64,000 nt of DNA, taken from contig JBFXGM010000007.1 in assembly GCA_050178015.1 (NCBI GenBank), forward strand, positions 1 through 64,000, written 5' to 3'. Position 1 is the stretch's first letter, and the number at the start of each line of letters is the position of its first letter. Source of the stretch: Gaoshiqia sp050178015. GTDB taxonomy: Bacteria; Bacteroidota; Bacteroidia; Bacteroidales; Prolixibacteraceae. The notes beneath the pieces are model-generated. The model had not been told where the DNA came from and did not search any database. It saw only the letters and a program-made list of their open reading frames with translations. Positions 33,948 to 42,421 of the stretch are shown in pieces. Made by a program: the position numbers and the translations under genes.

Positions 33948-35436
33948 GCGTTATCTTTATATCTGGTTTCGATATTTGGCTACCGACCGGCTGGCTAAAA
34001 TCCATCCTGATCTCCGGGGCAAGCCCTTTTTGCTGTATGCTCCAGAACACGGACAGATGGTGGTCAGGGCGTCCAGCCAAAGCCTGATAAAGGACGGCAT
34101 TTCTCCAGGCATGGTAGTGGCTGATGTCCGGGCCATATTGCCTTCTGTTGAAGTGTTCCCGGATGATGCTGTTGCAGTGGAAAAGTTACTCAAAGATTTG
34201 GCCGAATGGTGCCTGCGTTACAGTCCTGTTGTTGCCACCGATCCCCCGGACGGGCTGATCCTGGATATATCCGGCTGCCCGCATTTGTGGGGCGGTGAGC
34301 TTCCTTATCTCCAATCAATCACAACCCGTTTTGGCAAGGGAGGATACGATGTGCGCGTGGCCATTGCCGATACGATTGGAGCGGCTTGGGCTGTAGCTCG
34401 CTATGGAAACAATGAAATGATTATCGAATCCGGGAGACAGGCTGAAGCTCTTTTCCCGCTTCCTCCGGCGGCCCTGCGGCTAGACCGTTCCACTTTACAG
34501 CGCATGGAAAAGCTCGGGTTCCGGCAAATCGGGCAGTTTACAGGTATCCCCCGGCTAAACCTGCGCCGGAGGTTTGGCGATACCCTCTTGAGCCGGTTAG
34601 GGCAGGCCCTGGGAACACTTCCTGAACCTTTGGAGCCAGTTCGGCCTGCCCCGGTTTACCTCGAACGGTTGCCCTGCCTGGAACCCATCCGTACCGCTAC
34701 AGGAATTGAAATTGCCCTGAAACGCCTGCTGGAAACCTTGTGCGAACGGTTCTTCAAAGAGGGTAAAGGCATGCGCACCGGAATATTCAAGGGATACCGT
34801 ATCGATGGGGAAACCGTTCAAATCGGCATCGGCACCAACCGGGCATCGCGCAATGCGACACACCTTTTCAACCTATTCGAGCTGAAAATACCCGAGATAG
34901 AACCAGCGCTCGGAATTGAACTTTTTACGCTGGAAGCAGTACTGGTTGAAGATGTGAGCGAAACCCAGGAAGCATTATGGAGTACGGCAAATCGTGATCG
35001 CACAGCTATTTCTGAATTGCTTGACAACATCGCCGGAAAAGTAGGAATGCAGGCCATTCACCGGTATTTGCCACAAGAGCATCACTGGCCGGAACATTCG
35101 GTAAAAGAAGCTACATCACTGGAAGAACAGCCGGAAACGGAATGGAGAACCGACCGTCCCCGGCCTATTCATCTTTTACCGGAGCCCGAACCCATTGATG
35201 TTATGGTAGTGCTACCTGATTATCCGCCAATGCACTTTCGGTACAAAGGTGAAATCATCCGTGTTGCCCGCGCCGACGGCCCTGAACGCATCGAGCAGGA
35301 ATGGTGGCTTCAAAGCGGCCCTCCGCGGGATTATTACCGGGTTGAAGACGAATGCGGTGCGCGTTACTGGTTATTCCGGTTGGGTTTGTACGGAAACCAG
35401 AAACCTCAATGGTTCTTGCACGGATATTTTGTCTGA
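33940..35436 (+). CDS. imuB: ImuB-like Y-family polymerase protein
   Basis: This 498-aa protein is related to Y-family DNA polymerases (IWFRYLATDRLAKIHPDLRGKPFLLYAPEHGQMVVRASSQSLIKDGI...; DPPDGLILDISGCPHLWGG). The first acidic catalytic motif of active Y-family enzymes (D-x-D) is not seen at the N-terminus, as expected for ImuB, which acts as a non-catalytic platform linking ImuA, the clamp and DnaE2. The middle holds a helix-hairpin-helix-like thumb (LGFRQIGQFTGIPRLNLRRRFG). It overlaps imuA by 8 bp. Confidence 0.9.
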   Translation: MPKRYLYIWFRYLATDRLAKIHPDLRGKPFLLYAPEHGQMVVRASSQSLIKDGISPGMVVADVRAILPSVEVFPDDAVAVEKLLKDLAEWCLRYSPVVATDPPDGLILDISGCPHLWGGELPYLQSITTRFGKGGYDVRVAIADTIGAAWAVARYGNNEMIIESGRQAEALFPLPPAALRLDRSTLQRMEKLGFRQIGQFTGIPRLNLRRRFGDTLLSRLGQALGTLPEPLEPVRPAPVYLERLPCLEPIRTATGIEIALKRLLETLCERFFKEGKGMRTGIFKGYRIDGETVQIGIGTNRASRNATHLFNLFELKIPEIEPALGIELFTLEAVLVEDVSETQEALWSTANRDRTAISELLDNIAGKVGMQAIHRYLPQEHHWPEHSVKEATSLEEQPETEWRTDRPRPIHLLPEPEPIDVMVVLPDYPPMHFRYKGEIIRVARADGPERIEQEWWLQSGPPRDYYRVEDECGARYWLFRLGLYGNQKPQWFLHGYFV

Positions 35437-35515
35437 AAGCAAAATTGAAAAGAAGATATGAGTCATGAGTTACAAAACTGAAAACTGTGACTGCAACTGA
35501 AAACTTGAAACCGAA

Positions 35516-38500
35516 ATGGATTACGCGGAATTACAGGCAACCTCGAACTTTTCGTTTCTCCGGGGTGGTTCGCATCCGGAAGAAATTGTTGAACGGGCAG
35601 CCGAATTGGGATATAGGGCGATTGCCATTACCGACCGGAACACGCTGGCAGGTATTGTTCGCGCCCATGTGGCGGCACGGGGAAAAGATATCCGTTTTAT
35701 CCCCGCATGTCGCCTCGATTTGTTGGACGGCCCGAGCCTGCTGGCCTATCCAACCAGTCGGTCAGCCTATTCGAATTTATCGGCATTGCTCACCGAAGGA
35801 AATCTGCGGGCCGAAAAAGGTAAATGCCACCTGTACCGGGCTGATGTGTTCAAATACGCCGACGGAATCAAATTTATAGTGATACCTCCGGCATCGCTCA
35901 ACGCCGATTTTGATTTCGACCCCGGGTTTGTCAAAGCTTTGGAGGGATATAAAGACGCGCTGGGCTGCAACCTTTACCTCGCTGCAAATTTCGCTTACAG
36001 TGGCGATGATCACAAAAAGCTGTTCCGGCTTTCACAACTGGGAGGGCGATTGGCTATTCCGCTGGCAGCAACAAACGATGTGCACTATCATGCCACAGAT
36101 CGCCGCGAATTACAGGATGTTCTGACCTGTATCCGGGAGAAATGCACCATTCATTCCGCTGGTTTTAAACTGCACCAAAATGCCGAGCGTTACCCGAAAC
36201 CTATCAATGAAATGTACCGCCTTTTCCGGCAATACCCTGAGGCAATTGACCGCGCACTGGAACTGGCCGATGCCTGTTGTTTTTCGCTGGATGAATTAAA
36301 ATACCTGTATCCGGAAGAAATTACCAGCGATGGCCGAACGCCGATGGAAGAGTTGGTTTACCTAACCTGGAAAGGCGCTCACGAACATTTCGGTGAAAAC
36401 ATTCCGAAGAAAATCAAGGAAACCATCGAAATGGAGCTGGAATTTATCGGGCGGAAAGACTACGCTTCTTATTTTCTCACGGTGTACGACTATGTGCGCG
36501 AAGCCCGGTCGAGGGGAATCCTTTGCCAGGGCCGTGGTTCGGCAGCCAACTCGGTGGTTTGCTATTGTTTGGGTGTCACTTCCGTCAATCCTTCCAAATT
36601 CAAACTGCTGTTTGCCCGGTTTATGAGCGACGAACGCAACGAGCCGCCCGATATTGACGTTGATTTTGAACATGAACGCCGGGAGGAAATTATGCAATAC
36701 ATCTACGAGAAATACGGTCGTGACCGGGCCGGAATTGTTGCCACGGTTACCCAGGTTCACTGGAAAGGAGCGGTGCGCGATGTGGGAAAAGTTATGGGCT
36801 TGTCAACAGATGCAATCAATGTCCTCTCGAAATCGGCCTTCGAGTTTACCGAAGATTGGTTTGAGGGGAAAGCTCCGGAGGCGGCAACGTTTAACCCGCA
36901 AGACCCCCATCTGCGAAAAGTGTTGAAACTGACAGGGCAATACATCGGATTTCCCCGACAATTGGGACAACATACCGGAGGATTTGTGATTACCCGGGAA
37001 AAGCTGCACGAACTGTGCCCAATCCTGAACGCCCGCATGGAAGACCGCACCTGTATTGAGTGGAACAAAGACGACATTGAAGCGCTGGGGTTTATGAAGG
37101 TTGATGTGTTGGCACTGGGGATGCTCACCTGCATTCGCAAAGCTTTCGACCTGGCTAAAAGACATTATAACCTGAATCTCACTCTGGCCAATATTCCGCA
37201 GGACGACCCGAAGGTTTATGAAATGATCTGCCATGCCGATACGCTCGGGGTTTTCCAGATTGAGAGCCGGGCACAAATGTCGATGTTGCCGCGCCTGAAA
37301 CCGCGTAACTTCTACGATTTGGTCATTGAAGTGGCCATCGTGCGCCCTGGCCCCATCCAGGGCGATATGGTGCACCCGTATTTAAAACGGCGCAATGGCA
37401 AGGAGCCGGTAGAATTCCCGTCGAAAGAATTAGAAGATATTTTAGGGCGAACGCTGGGCGTTCCTTTATTTCAGGAGCAGGCCATGGAAATAGCCATTGT
37501 TGCTGCAGGTTTTACACCGGCTGAAGCCGATGGCCTCCGCCGGAGCATGGCGACCTTTAAATCGAAAGGAAAGGTTAGCTGGTATAAGGAAAAACTGGTT
37601 GGAGGTATGGTGAAGAAAGGCTACACCGAAGAGTTTGCCTTGCGGGTATTTAAACAGATCGAAGGCTTTGGCAGTTATGGTTTCCCGGAGAGCCATGCAG
37701 CCAGTTTTGCCCTGCTGGTTTATATTTCGTCGTGGATCAAGTGTTATTATCCCGATGTATTCGCCGCCGCTCTGTTGAACAGCCAGCCGATGGGCTTTTA
37801 CCAGCCTGCGCAGATTGTGATCGATGCCCGCAAACATGGCGTAACTGTTCGTCCGGTAGATATCAACTATTCTCAGTGGGACAATATATTGGAAGAGAAG
37901 GATGGTCGCTATTGCGCTGTCCGTTTAGGGTTCCGGCAGGTAAAAGGACTTCGGGAAGAAGATATGCAGACGCTTGTATCCGGAAGGCCGGCAAGCTACC
38001 AAACTATCGATCAACTGCTCAGTGCAGGAGTTCCGCCATCTGCATTGGAACGGCTTGCCGATGCGGATGCCTTTCGCTCCATTGACCTCGAGCGCAGGCA
38101 AGCGTTATGGGAAGTATCGGCTTTGCACGACCATCCAACCGGAATGTTTACAGGAACACCTTCGCAAAGCACGACAGAAGGGCTGACCGAACTTCCTGTC
38201 ATGACGTCTGGAGAACATGTAATACAAGACTATGCAAGTACGTCGCTGTCCCTAAAAGCCCACCCGGTCAGTTTTTTTCGCCAATTACTAAATCAGATGG
38301 GAGTTTTGCCCACTTCAGAATTATGCAAGCAAAAAAATGGACAGCATGTAAAAGTGTGCGGTTTAATCACCGTCAGGCAACGCCCCAGCACAGCAAAAGG
38401 AGTACTGTTTATCACCATTGAAGACGAAAGCGGTTTTGCGAACCTGGTGGTTTGGAGCAAAACTTTTGAGCAATACCGAAAAGTGATTTTGCAATCGAGC

Positions 38501-38731
38501 TTGCTTATGGTAGCAGGTAAGTTACAGATTGAAGGCGAGGTTATCCATGTAGTTGTCAACTCGTGTTTTAACCTGAACGAACTGATGAGCATTGATTTTG
38601 AAGGACGCAGTTCCGTGCAGAAGCCGGCCAATCTTAATAGAAAAAATGCAGGGGAAGTTTCAGAAAAAGTAAAAAAGGTCAGCGGTAAGATTTTACAGGG
38701 CGAGCTTTTCCCGTCCCGGGACTTCAAATAG
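35516..38731 (+). CDS. dnaE2: Error-prone DNA polymerase III alpha subunit DnaE2
   Basis: This 1071-aa C-family polymerase performs translesion synthesis with ImuA and ImuB. An N-terminal PHP domain (AELQATSNFSFLRGGSHPEE, ITDRNTLAG) occupies about residues 1-250. The polymerase core has the catalytic PDIDVDF near residue 380, GRGSAANS and RPGPIQGDMVHPYLKRR. A C-terminal OB fold (VCGLITVRQRPSTAKGVLFITIEDESG) follows. Length and motif order match DnaE2 rather than the replicative DnaE1. It lies 79 bp after imuB, with a terminator after it. Confidence 0.95.
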   Translation: MDYAELQATSNFSFLRGGSHPEEIVERAAELGYRAIAITDRNTLAGIVRAHVAARGKDIRFIPACRLDLLDGPSLLAYPTSRSAYSNLSALLTEGNLRAEKGKCHLYRADVFKYADGIKFIVIPPASLNADFDFDPGFVKALEGYKDALGCNLYLAANFAYSGDDHKKLFRLSQLGGRLAIPLAATNDVHYHATDRRELQDVLTCIREKCTIHSAGFKLHQNAERYPKPINEMYRLFRQYPEAIDRALELADACCFSLDELKYLYPEEITSDGRTPMEELVYLTWKGAHEHFGENIPKKIKETIEMELEFIGRKDYASYFLTVYDYVREARSRGILCQGRGSAANSVVCYCLGVTSVNPSKFKLLFARFMSDERNEPPDIDVDFEHERREEIMQYIYEKYGRDRAGIVATVTQVHWKGAVRDVGKVMGLSTDAINVLSKSAFEFTEDWFEGKAPEAATFNPQDPHLRKVLKLTGQYIGFPRQLGQHTGGFVITREKLHELCPILNARMEDRTCIEWNKDDIEALGFMKVDVLALGMLTCIRKAFDLAKRHYNLNLTLANIPQDDPKVYEMICHADTLGVFQIESRAQMSMLPRLKPRNFYDLVIEVAIVRPGPIQGDMVHPYLKRRNGKEPVEFPSKELEDILGRTLGVPLFQEQAMEIAIVAAGFTPAEADGLRRSMATFKSKGKVSWYKEKLVGGMVKKGYTEEFALRVFKQIEGFGSYGFPESHAASFALLVYISSWIKCYYPDVFAAALLNSQPMGFYQPAQIVIDARKHGVTVRPVDINYSQWDNILEEKDGRYCAVRLGFRQVKGLREEDMQTLVSGRPASYQTIDQLLSAGVPPSALERLADADAFRSIDLERRQALWEVSALHDHPTGMFTGTPSQSTTEGLTELPVMTSGEHVIQDYASTSLSLKAHPVSFFRQLLNQMGVLPTSELCKQKNGQHVKVCGLITVRQRPSTAKGVLFITIEDESGFANLVVWSKTFEQYRKVILQSSLLMVAGKLQIEGEVIHVVVNSCFNLNELMSIDFEGRSSVQKPANLNRKNAGEVSEKVKKVSGKILQGELFPSRDFK

Positions 38732-38843
38732 TATTTGCTGCCTGCTATGATCCCAAGATTCGGAGTCGATATAAATTCCTGTAGATAATTCGAACATTAT
38801 TTTTACAATTCAGTGCATGTTTTGCCACCACTCCGCAAAATAA

Positions 38844-38877
38844 AAAAGCGCCTAAACCGGTTGATTTAAGCGCTTTT
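38844..38877 (+). terminator. Terminator of the mutasome operon
   Basis: The 8-bp stem AAAAGCGC/GCGCTTTT is followed after 6 bp by CTTTTT. It probably works in both directions. Confidence 0.65.
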
Positions 38878-38900
38878 AAGTCTTTTTGACTTTCTTGTTT

Positions 38901-38925
38901 GGTGACTCAGCTGGGATTTGAACCT
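38901..38925 (-). other. 3' tRNA-like fragment, possible remnant attachment site
   Basis: On the minus strand, a T-arm-like GGTTCAAATCCCAGC is followed by TGAGTCACC, like the 3' end of a tRNA, but no 5' half is present. It lies at the start of the acquired island, where partial tRNA 3' ends are left by integrase-mediated insertion. The matching full tRNA is not in this window. Confidence 0.45.
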
Positions 38926-39295
38926 GTCGCTGTTCCCAGCTGATTATCAATATTTTCGCAAACGCCTAAATCCTGAGGTCTCGATATAGTCTCGATTGAT
39001 AATCAATACATTACAATACAAATATAGACAAATTTAATTGATTTTCTGAAATATAAGATAAAACTATTCATGTATAATTTCTTCATTCTGACACAACTCA
39101 CCCGACAGTCACTCAATTTCGTTTTATAGCGTAGAATTTCAAAAAATGTCCCTTTGAGCATCTAACAATTTTCTCACCTTTCCTGATGTTGAAAACTTTC
39201 AAAAAAACCGCTATTAAACTGTATTTTTTTTGAATTTGTTTCGGTAATTTTATGTCTTTGACATTCAAAAACTATCCTTTAAAATTTTTAAGATC
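38926..39295. other. AT-rich gene-free stretch before the ubiquitin-like operon
   Basis: This 370-bp stretch has no supportable gene. It holds a 9-bp inverted repeat (ATTATCAAT near 38942, ATTGATAAT near 38994), degenerate repeats of GTCTCGAT and AATACA, and T-rich sequence just before the operon. It resembles the non-coding edge of an integrated element. It must contain the promoter of the Ubl operon, but no clean TAnnTTTG box was found. Confidence 0.45.
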
Positions 39296-39571
39296 ATGAA
39301 CGAAGAAAAAAAACAACACAATTTGATTACCCTAAAATTCTCTATTACAGGAAAGCCTGTGATAGAAATTGAAAAAGTGAACCTGAATCAACCACTCCGT
39401 GTTGCTGTTGAAAAGGCTTTTGAAGCTAGTGGAACAACAAGGCCAATTTCCGATTATGATGTTCTATTCAACACGACAATGCTTAACATATCTTCAAAAG
39501 TTGAAGAACTTGGATTGACTGATGGAGCATTATTAATGGTTAGTCTAAAATCAGGGAAAGGTGGCGAATAG
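39296..39571 (+). CDS. Ubiquitin-like modifier (beta-grasp) of a bacterial conjugation pathway
   Basis: The 91-aa single beta-grasp protein (NLITLKFSITGKPVIEIEKVNLNQPLRVAVEKAFEAS...DYDVLFN...ISSKVEELGLTDGALLMVSLKSGKGGE) ends in Gly-Gly followed by one Glu. A C-terminal Gly-Gly is what E1 enzymes adenylate; here one residue must first be removed, which fits the JAB peptidase two genes later. It is the first gene of a four-gene Ubl-E2-JAB-E1 operon and overlaps the E2 gene by 11 bp. Related BIL/Bub operons attach Ubl to phage or cell proteins. Confidence 0.8.
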   Translation: MNEEKKQHNLITLKFSITGKPVIEIEKVNLNQPLRVAVEKAFEASGTTRPISDYDVLFNTTMLNISSKVEELGLTDGALLMVSLKSGKGGE

Positions 39572-40145
39572 TAGCACTAAGCAATATGTTGATATTGAGG
39601 TTACAAAAAATAAGTTTAATAATGAGATTAATGAATTCACTGCATTAGAAAAGAACTACAACGAGCGCGGTGTCTTTTTGGTTGAAATTCAAGGATTCAC
39701 GTTGCGATTACTTTTTACTGCGCCTCAAATCAAACCCAGTCCCGTCTTGTTCTCGGTAGAGCTCGATTACTCAAACTGGGATTTCGAGCCTCCTGCTCTG
39801 AGGGTGATAAATCCCTTTACTAAAGCAGTATTACGTAATAATGAAGTCGGTGTTCAATTCTTACAATGGAATAACGAAGCTCAGGATGCTCAATCTTTAT
39901 TAGTTGGCCATGATATTCCCTTCCTTTGCATACCTGGCATAAGGGAATATCATCAACACTTTCACCATTCAGGGGATTCATGGATGTTGTATAGAACGAG
40001 AGGAGAAGGAAAACTTACAGATATAATTGAGAAGATAATAAAGCATGCAACCTTACCATTGGTCGGTTATCTTGTAAATGTAAATGGGCATTCAATCGTA
40101 TTTCATAAATTTCCACTGGTAAGCGATAAAACCAAAGCGCCATAA
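39561..40145 (+). CDS. E2-like ubiquitin-conjugating enzyme
   Basis: The 194-aa protein starts at GTG, overlapping the Ubl gene by 11 bp; no ATG is suitably placed. The E2-fold core runs from VFLVEIQGFTLRLLFTAP through SVELDYSNWDFEPPALRVINPFT. The likely active-site Cys123 lies in IPFLCIPGIREYHQHFHHSGDSW, a His-rich pattern seen in prokaryotic E2 families. It would accept the Ubl from the E1 encoded two genes downstream and pass it to targets; no separate E3 is present. The assignment rests on fold-level pattern and operon context. Confidence 0.78.
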   Translation: MANSSTKQYVDIEVTKNKFNNEINEFTALEKNYNERGVFLVEIQGFTLRLLFTAPQIKPSPVLFSVELDYSNWDFEPPALRVINPFTKAVLRNNEVGVQFLQWNNEAQDAQSLLVGHDIPFLCIPGIREYHQHFHHSGDSWMLYRTRGEGKLTDIIEKIIKHATLPLVGYLVNVNGHSIVFHKFPLVSDKTKAP

Positions 40146-40630
40146 TGAAAGGATATTCAAACATCGAGTTAATTATAATCTCCAATGAATTGTTAGCTCG
40201 CGCATATAATTTTTTAAGATATGCAGGATCAAAGGGTGTCGAAGGCATTTGTTTATTCGCTGGAAATATGGATGACAATAAATTTATAGTGAAAGAAACG
40301 ATAATTCCACGTCAAACTGGATATATTATGGAACAGGGGCTTATGTACGCTGTAGACAGCGACGAGCTACGTAGATTAAGTATATGGCTATATGAAAACA
40401 ATATGCAGTTGATAGCTCAAATTCACAGTCATCCAACTGTTGCTTACCACTCTGAAGCCGATGATCGGTTTCCGATTGTTGATACGATTGGCGGTATTTC
40501 GATTGTAGTCCCAAATTTTGCTTCCGGAGATATCGATCTTGAAGAAGCAGCTATCTATCGTTTATCCTCAAATAAGAGCTGGAATAAGCTATCAAATAAA
40601 AATGTTAACTCACTATTTAGGATTAAATAA
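40145..40630 (+). CDS. JAB/JAMM metalloprotease (deubiquitinase-like)
   Basis: The 161-aa zinc peptidase has the JAMM residues visible: Glu33 (GVEGICLF), His94-Ser-His96-Pro (IAQIHSHP), Ser103 and Asp106 (YHSEADD). The gap between the second His and the Ser is six residues, one fewer than the common seven. Expected jobs are removing the Glu after the Ubl Gly-Gly and/or reversing conjugation. It starts on the last base of the E2 stop codon and lies 2 bp before the E1 gene. Confidence 0.88.
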   Translation: MKGYSNIELIIISNELLARAYNFLRYAGSKGVEGICLFAGNMDDNKFIVKETIIPRQTGYIMEQGLMYAVDSDELRRLSIWLYENNMQLIAQIHSHPTVAYHSEADDRFPIVDTIGGISIVVPNFASGDIDLEEAAIYRLSSNKSWNKLSNKNVNSLFRIK

Positions 40631-40632
40631 AA

Positions 40633-42186
40633 ATGGCATTAGCTAGGTATTTCTCAAAAGATTTGTTGGCTTTAAACAGGCTGCTTAATACTGATTCCTC
40701 TGTTTTTGAGGAAATAATAAATAACAAGATTGTTACCCTTGCGTTCGACATAAACGCTGTCGAAACGCATGAAGGGTCTTGCGGCCTTGATCTAATTATC
40801 AGATTGTTAGCGAGATTTTATCCTAAATTAAGAATCAGTGATCTGTCTGGAACAAACCAGGCAAAACAACGAGAACTCGTTGAACTAGCAAAGAGGATCA
40901 ACGGCAACATAGAAATCGTCCCAGATTCGGAAAGTGAGGATATTCTAATTATCGCTGGCGCTACACAAAAGGAAATTACAAACAAGTCACCTAAATTTTA
41001 TTTTGGATCAGAAAACTGGATCGCCAAATATTCAGTTTCGAATATTCAAGAATTTGGAAGCTCTGAAAACCCATTTGGAAGTGGAATAGCAGCATGTATT
41101 TTAGCTTCCAATGTGTTTAGAACCTTATTTTCTGACTACATCGTTTATAATGAAAAAGATTTTGAATTTGAATTTTCATCATATTCATTAGAGTTCGGTT
41201 CACGTGATAACCCTCCGTTAAAAGACATAATACTAGATGATTTGACAATCGCGGGTGTTGGTGCCGTTGGCAATGGTTTAGTATGGGCGTTAGCACGGCT
41301 TGAGGCAATTCGTGGAGAAATTGCATTGATTGATAGCGAGACAATTAGCAGAACAAACCTCCAACGTTACGTCCTTTTTAGAGAAGAAGATGAAGGACAA
41401 GATAAAGTACTTGTCGCCAAAACTTTTTTCAAACAGATCAATTTGGATGTCCATACATGTAAAGGAGAATGGAAAGATTATATTGAAGAAAGAGGAAATT
41501 GGGATATCCATTGCGCTGCTGTTGGCATTGATAATGCCAATGACCGCATCGGAATTCAAAGCTCTTTACCTCAGGTTATCTTTAATGCATTTACAGAAGA
41601 TGGAGTCATTGGAATATCGCGACACCTTGATTTTATAAATGAGCCGTGTCTTGCCTGTTCGTATATCCCTACTTCAAAGAAAAAAAACCGAACTGAAGAA
41701 ATTGCAGAAGAATGTGGTATCCCGGATAAGGTTGACCTAGTAAAGGACTATTATAACTATAATGCAGCGGTAAACGAAGTAATTCCGAATTATACGGTAA
41801 GTCTTTTGCAGGAAATTGCAAACAGGAAAGGGATTCCGTCTGAAAAACTTGAACAATATAATGGAAAGAAACTCGACGAATTTTACTCTGATTTTATTTG
41901 CGGAGGTACGATCTTGACACTATCTAATGCAGACGATAAAATAACTGAAGTCGACGCTCCATTGGCATTCCAATCAGCATTGGCTGGCGTATTGTTAGCA
42001 GCAGAGTTGGTAAAGTATTACATGAATGATGGTCACCCAACTGAAAATCGAACGGACATTTATGTTTTAAGTCCGTTATGCGATATAAATCCATACCATC
42101 GAAAACTGGTGAAAGATGTGACTGGACGCTGTCTATGCGTAGACGATGATTTTATAGACAGATATCAAGAGAAATGGAGATTATAG
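40633..42186 (+). CDS. E1-like (ThiF/UBA) ubiquitin-activating enzyme
   Basis: The 517-aa protein has an N-terminal domain of about 170 residues (a degenerate adenylation-like half) and a ThiF-type domain. The nucleotide loop GVGAVGNG is at about 208-215. The acidic and ATP-contacting motif is IALIDSETISRTNLQRY, with the Arg finger. A likely catalytic or structural Cys pair follows in EPCLACSYIP (about 335-345). The C-terminus carries further cysteines. It would adenylate the trimmed Ubl and hand it to the E2. It ends the operon, and an AT-rich non-coding stretch and an IS follow. Confidence 0.88.
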   Translation: MALARYFSKDLLALNRLLNTDSSVFEEIINNKIVTLAFDINAVETHEGSCGLDLIIRLLARFYPKLRISDLSGTNQAKQRELVELAKRINGNIEIVPDSESEDILIIAGATQKEITNKSPKFYFGSENWIAKYSVSNIQEFGSSENPFGSGIAACILASNVFRTLFSDYIVYNEKDFEFEFSSYSLEFGSRDNPPLKDIILDDLTIAGVGAVGNGLVWALARLEAIRGEIALIDSETISRTNLQRYVLFREEDEGQDKVLVAKTFFKQINLDVHTCKGEWKDYIEERGNWDIHCAAVGIDNANDRIGIQSSLPQVIFNAFTEDGVIGISRHLDFINEPCLACSYIPTSKKKNRTEEIAEECGIPDKVDLVKDYYNYNAAVNEVIPNYTVSLLQEIANRKGIPSEKLEQYNGKKLDEFYSDFICGGTILTLSNADDKITEVDAPLAFQSALAGVLLAAELVKYYMNDGHPTENRTDIYVLSPLCDINPYHRKLVKDVTGRCLCVDDDFIDRYQEKWRL

Positions 42187-42421
42187 TTTTGGTAGAACAT
42201 CCAATTAAATTCTGAAAATGGATAAGGGTGATGATCTCCGGATTCTGTTTACCAAACCTGAACTGAATTGAACCGAACCGAATGATAAATAGACGTATCC
42301 AAAGGACATCCTAGTGTGCCTGGACTCACAGAGCACAAATCCCTTTGTGGTAATCTGACATTTACGTGGAGTGGTTTTACCTTTCAAAATTCTGAAACGA
42401 ACCAAAAAGGGGCACTCGGCC

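Noticed and set aside
38901..38925. Complete tRNA gene on the minus strand.
   Set aside because: Only T-arm and acceptor-like bases are present; no D arm, anticodon arm or pairing 5' strand was found.
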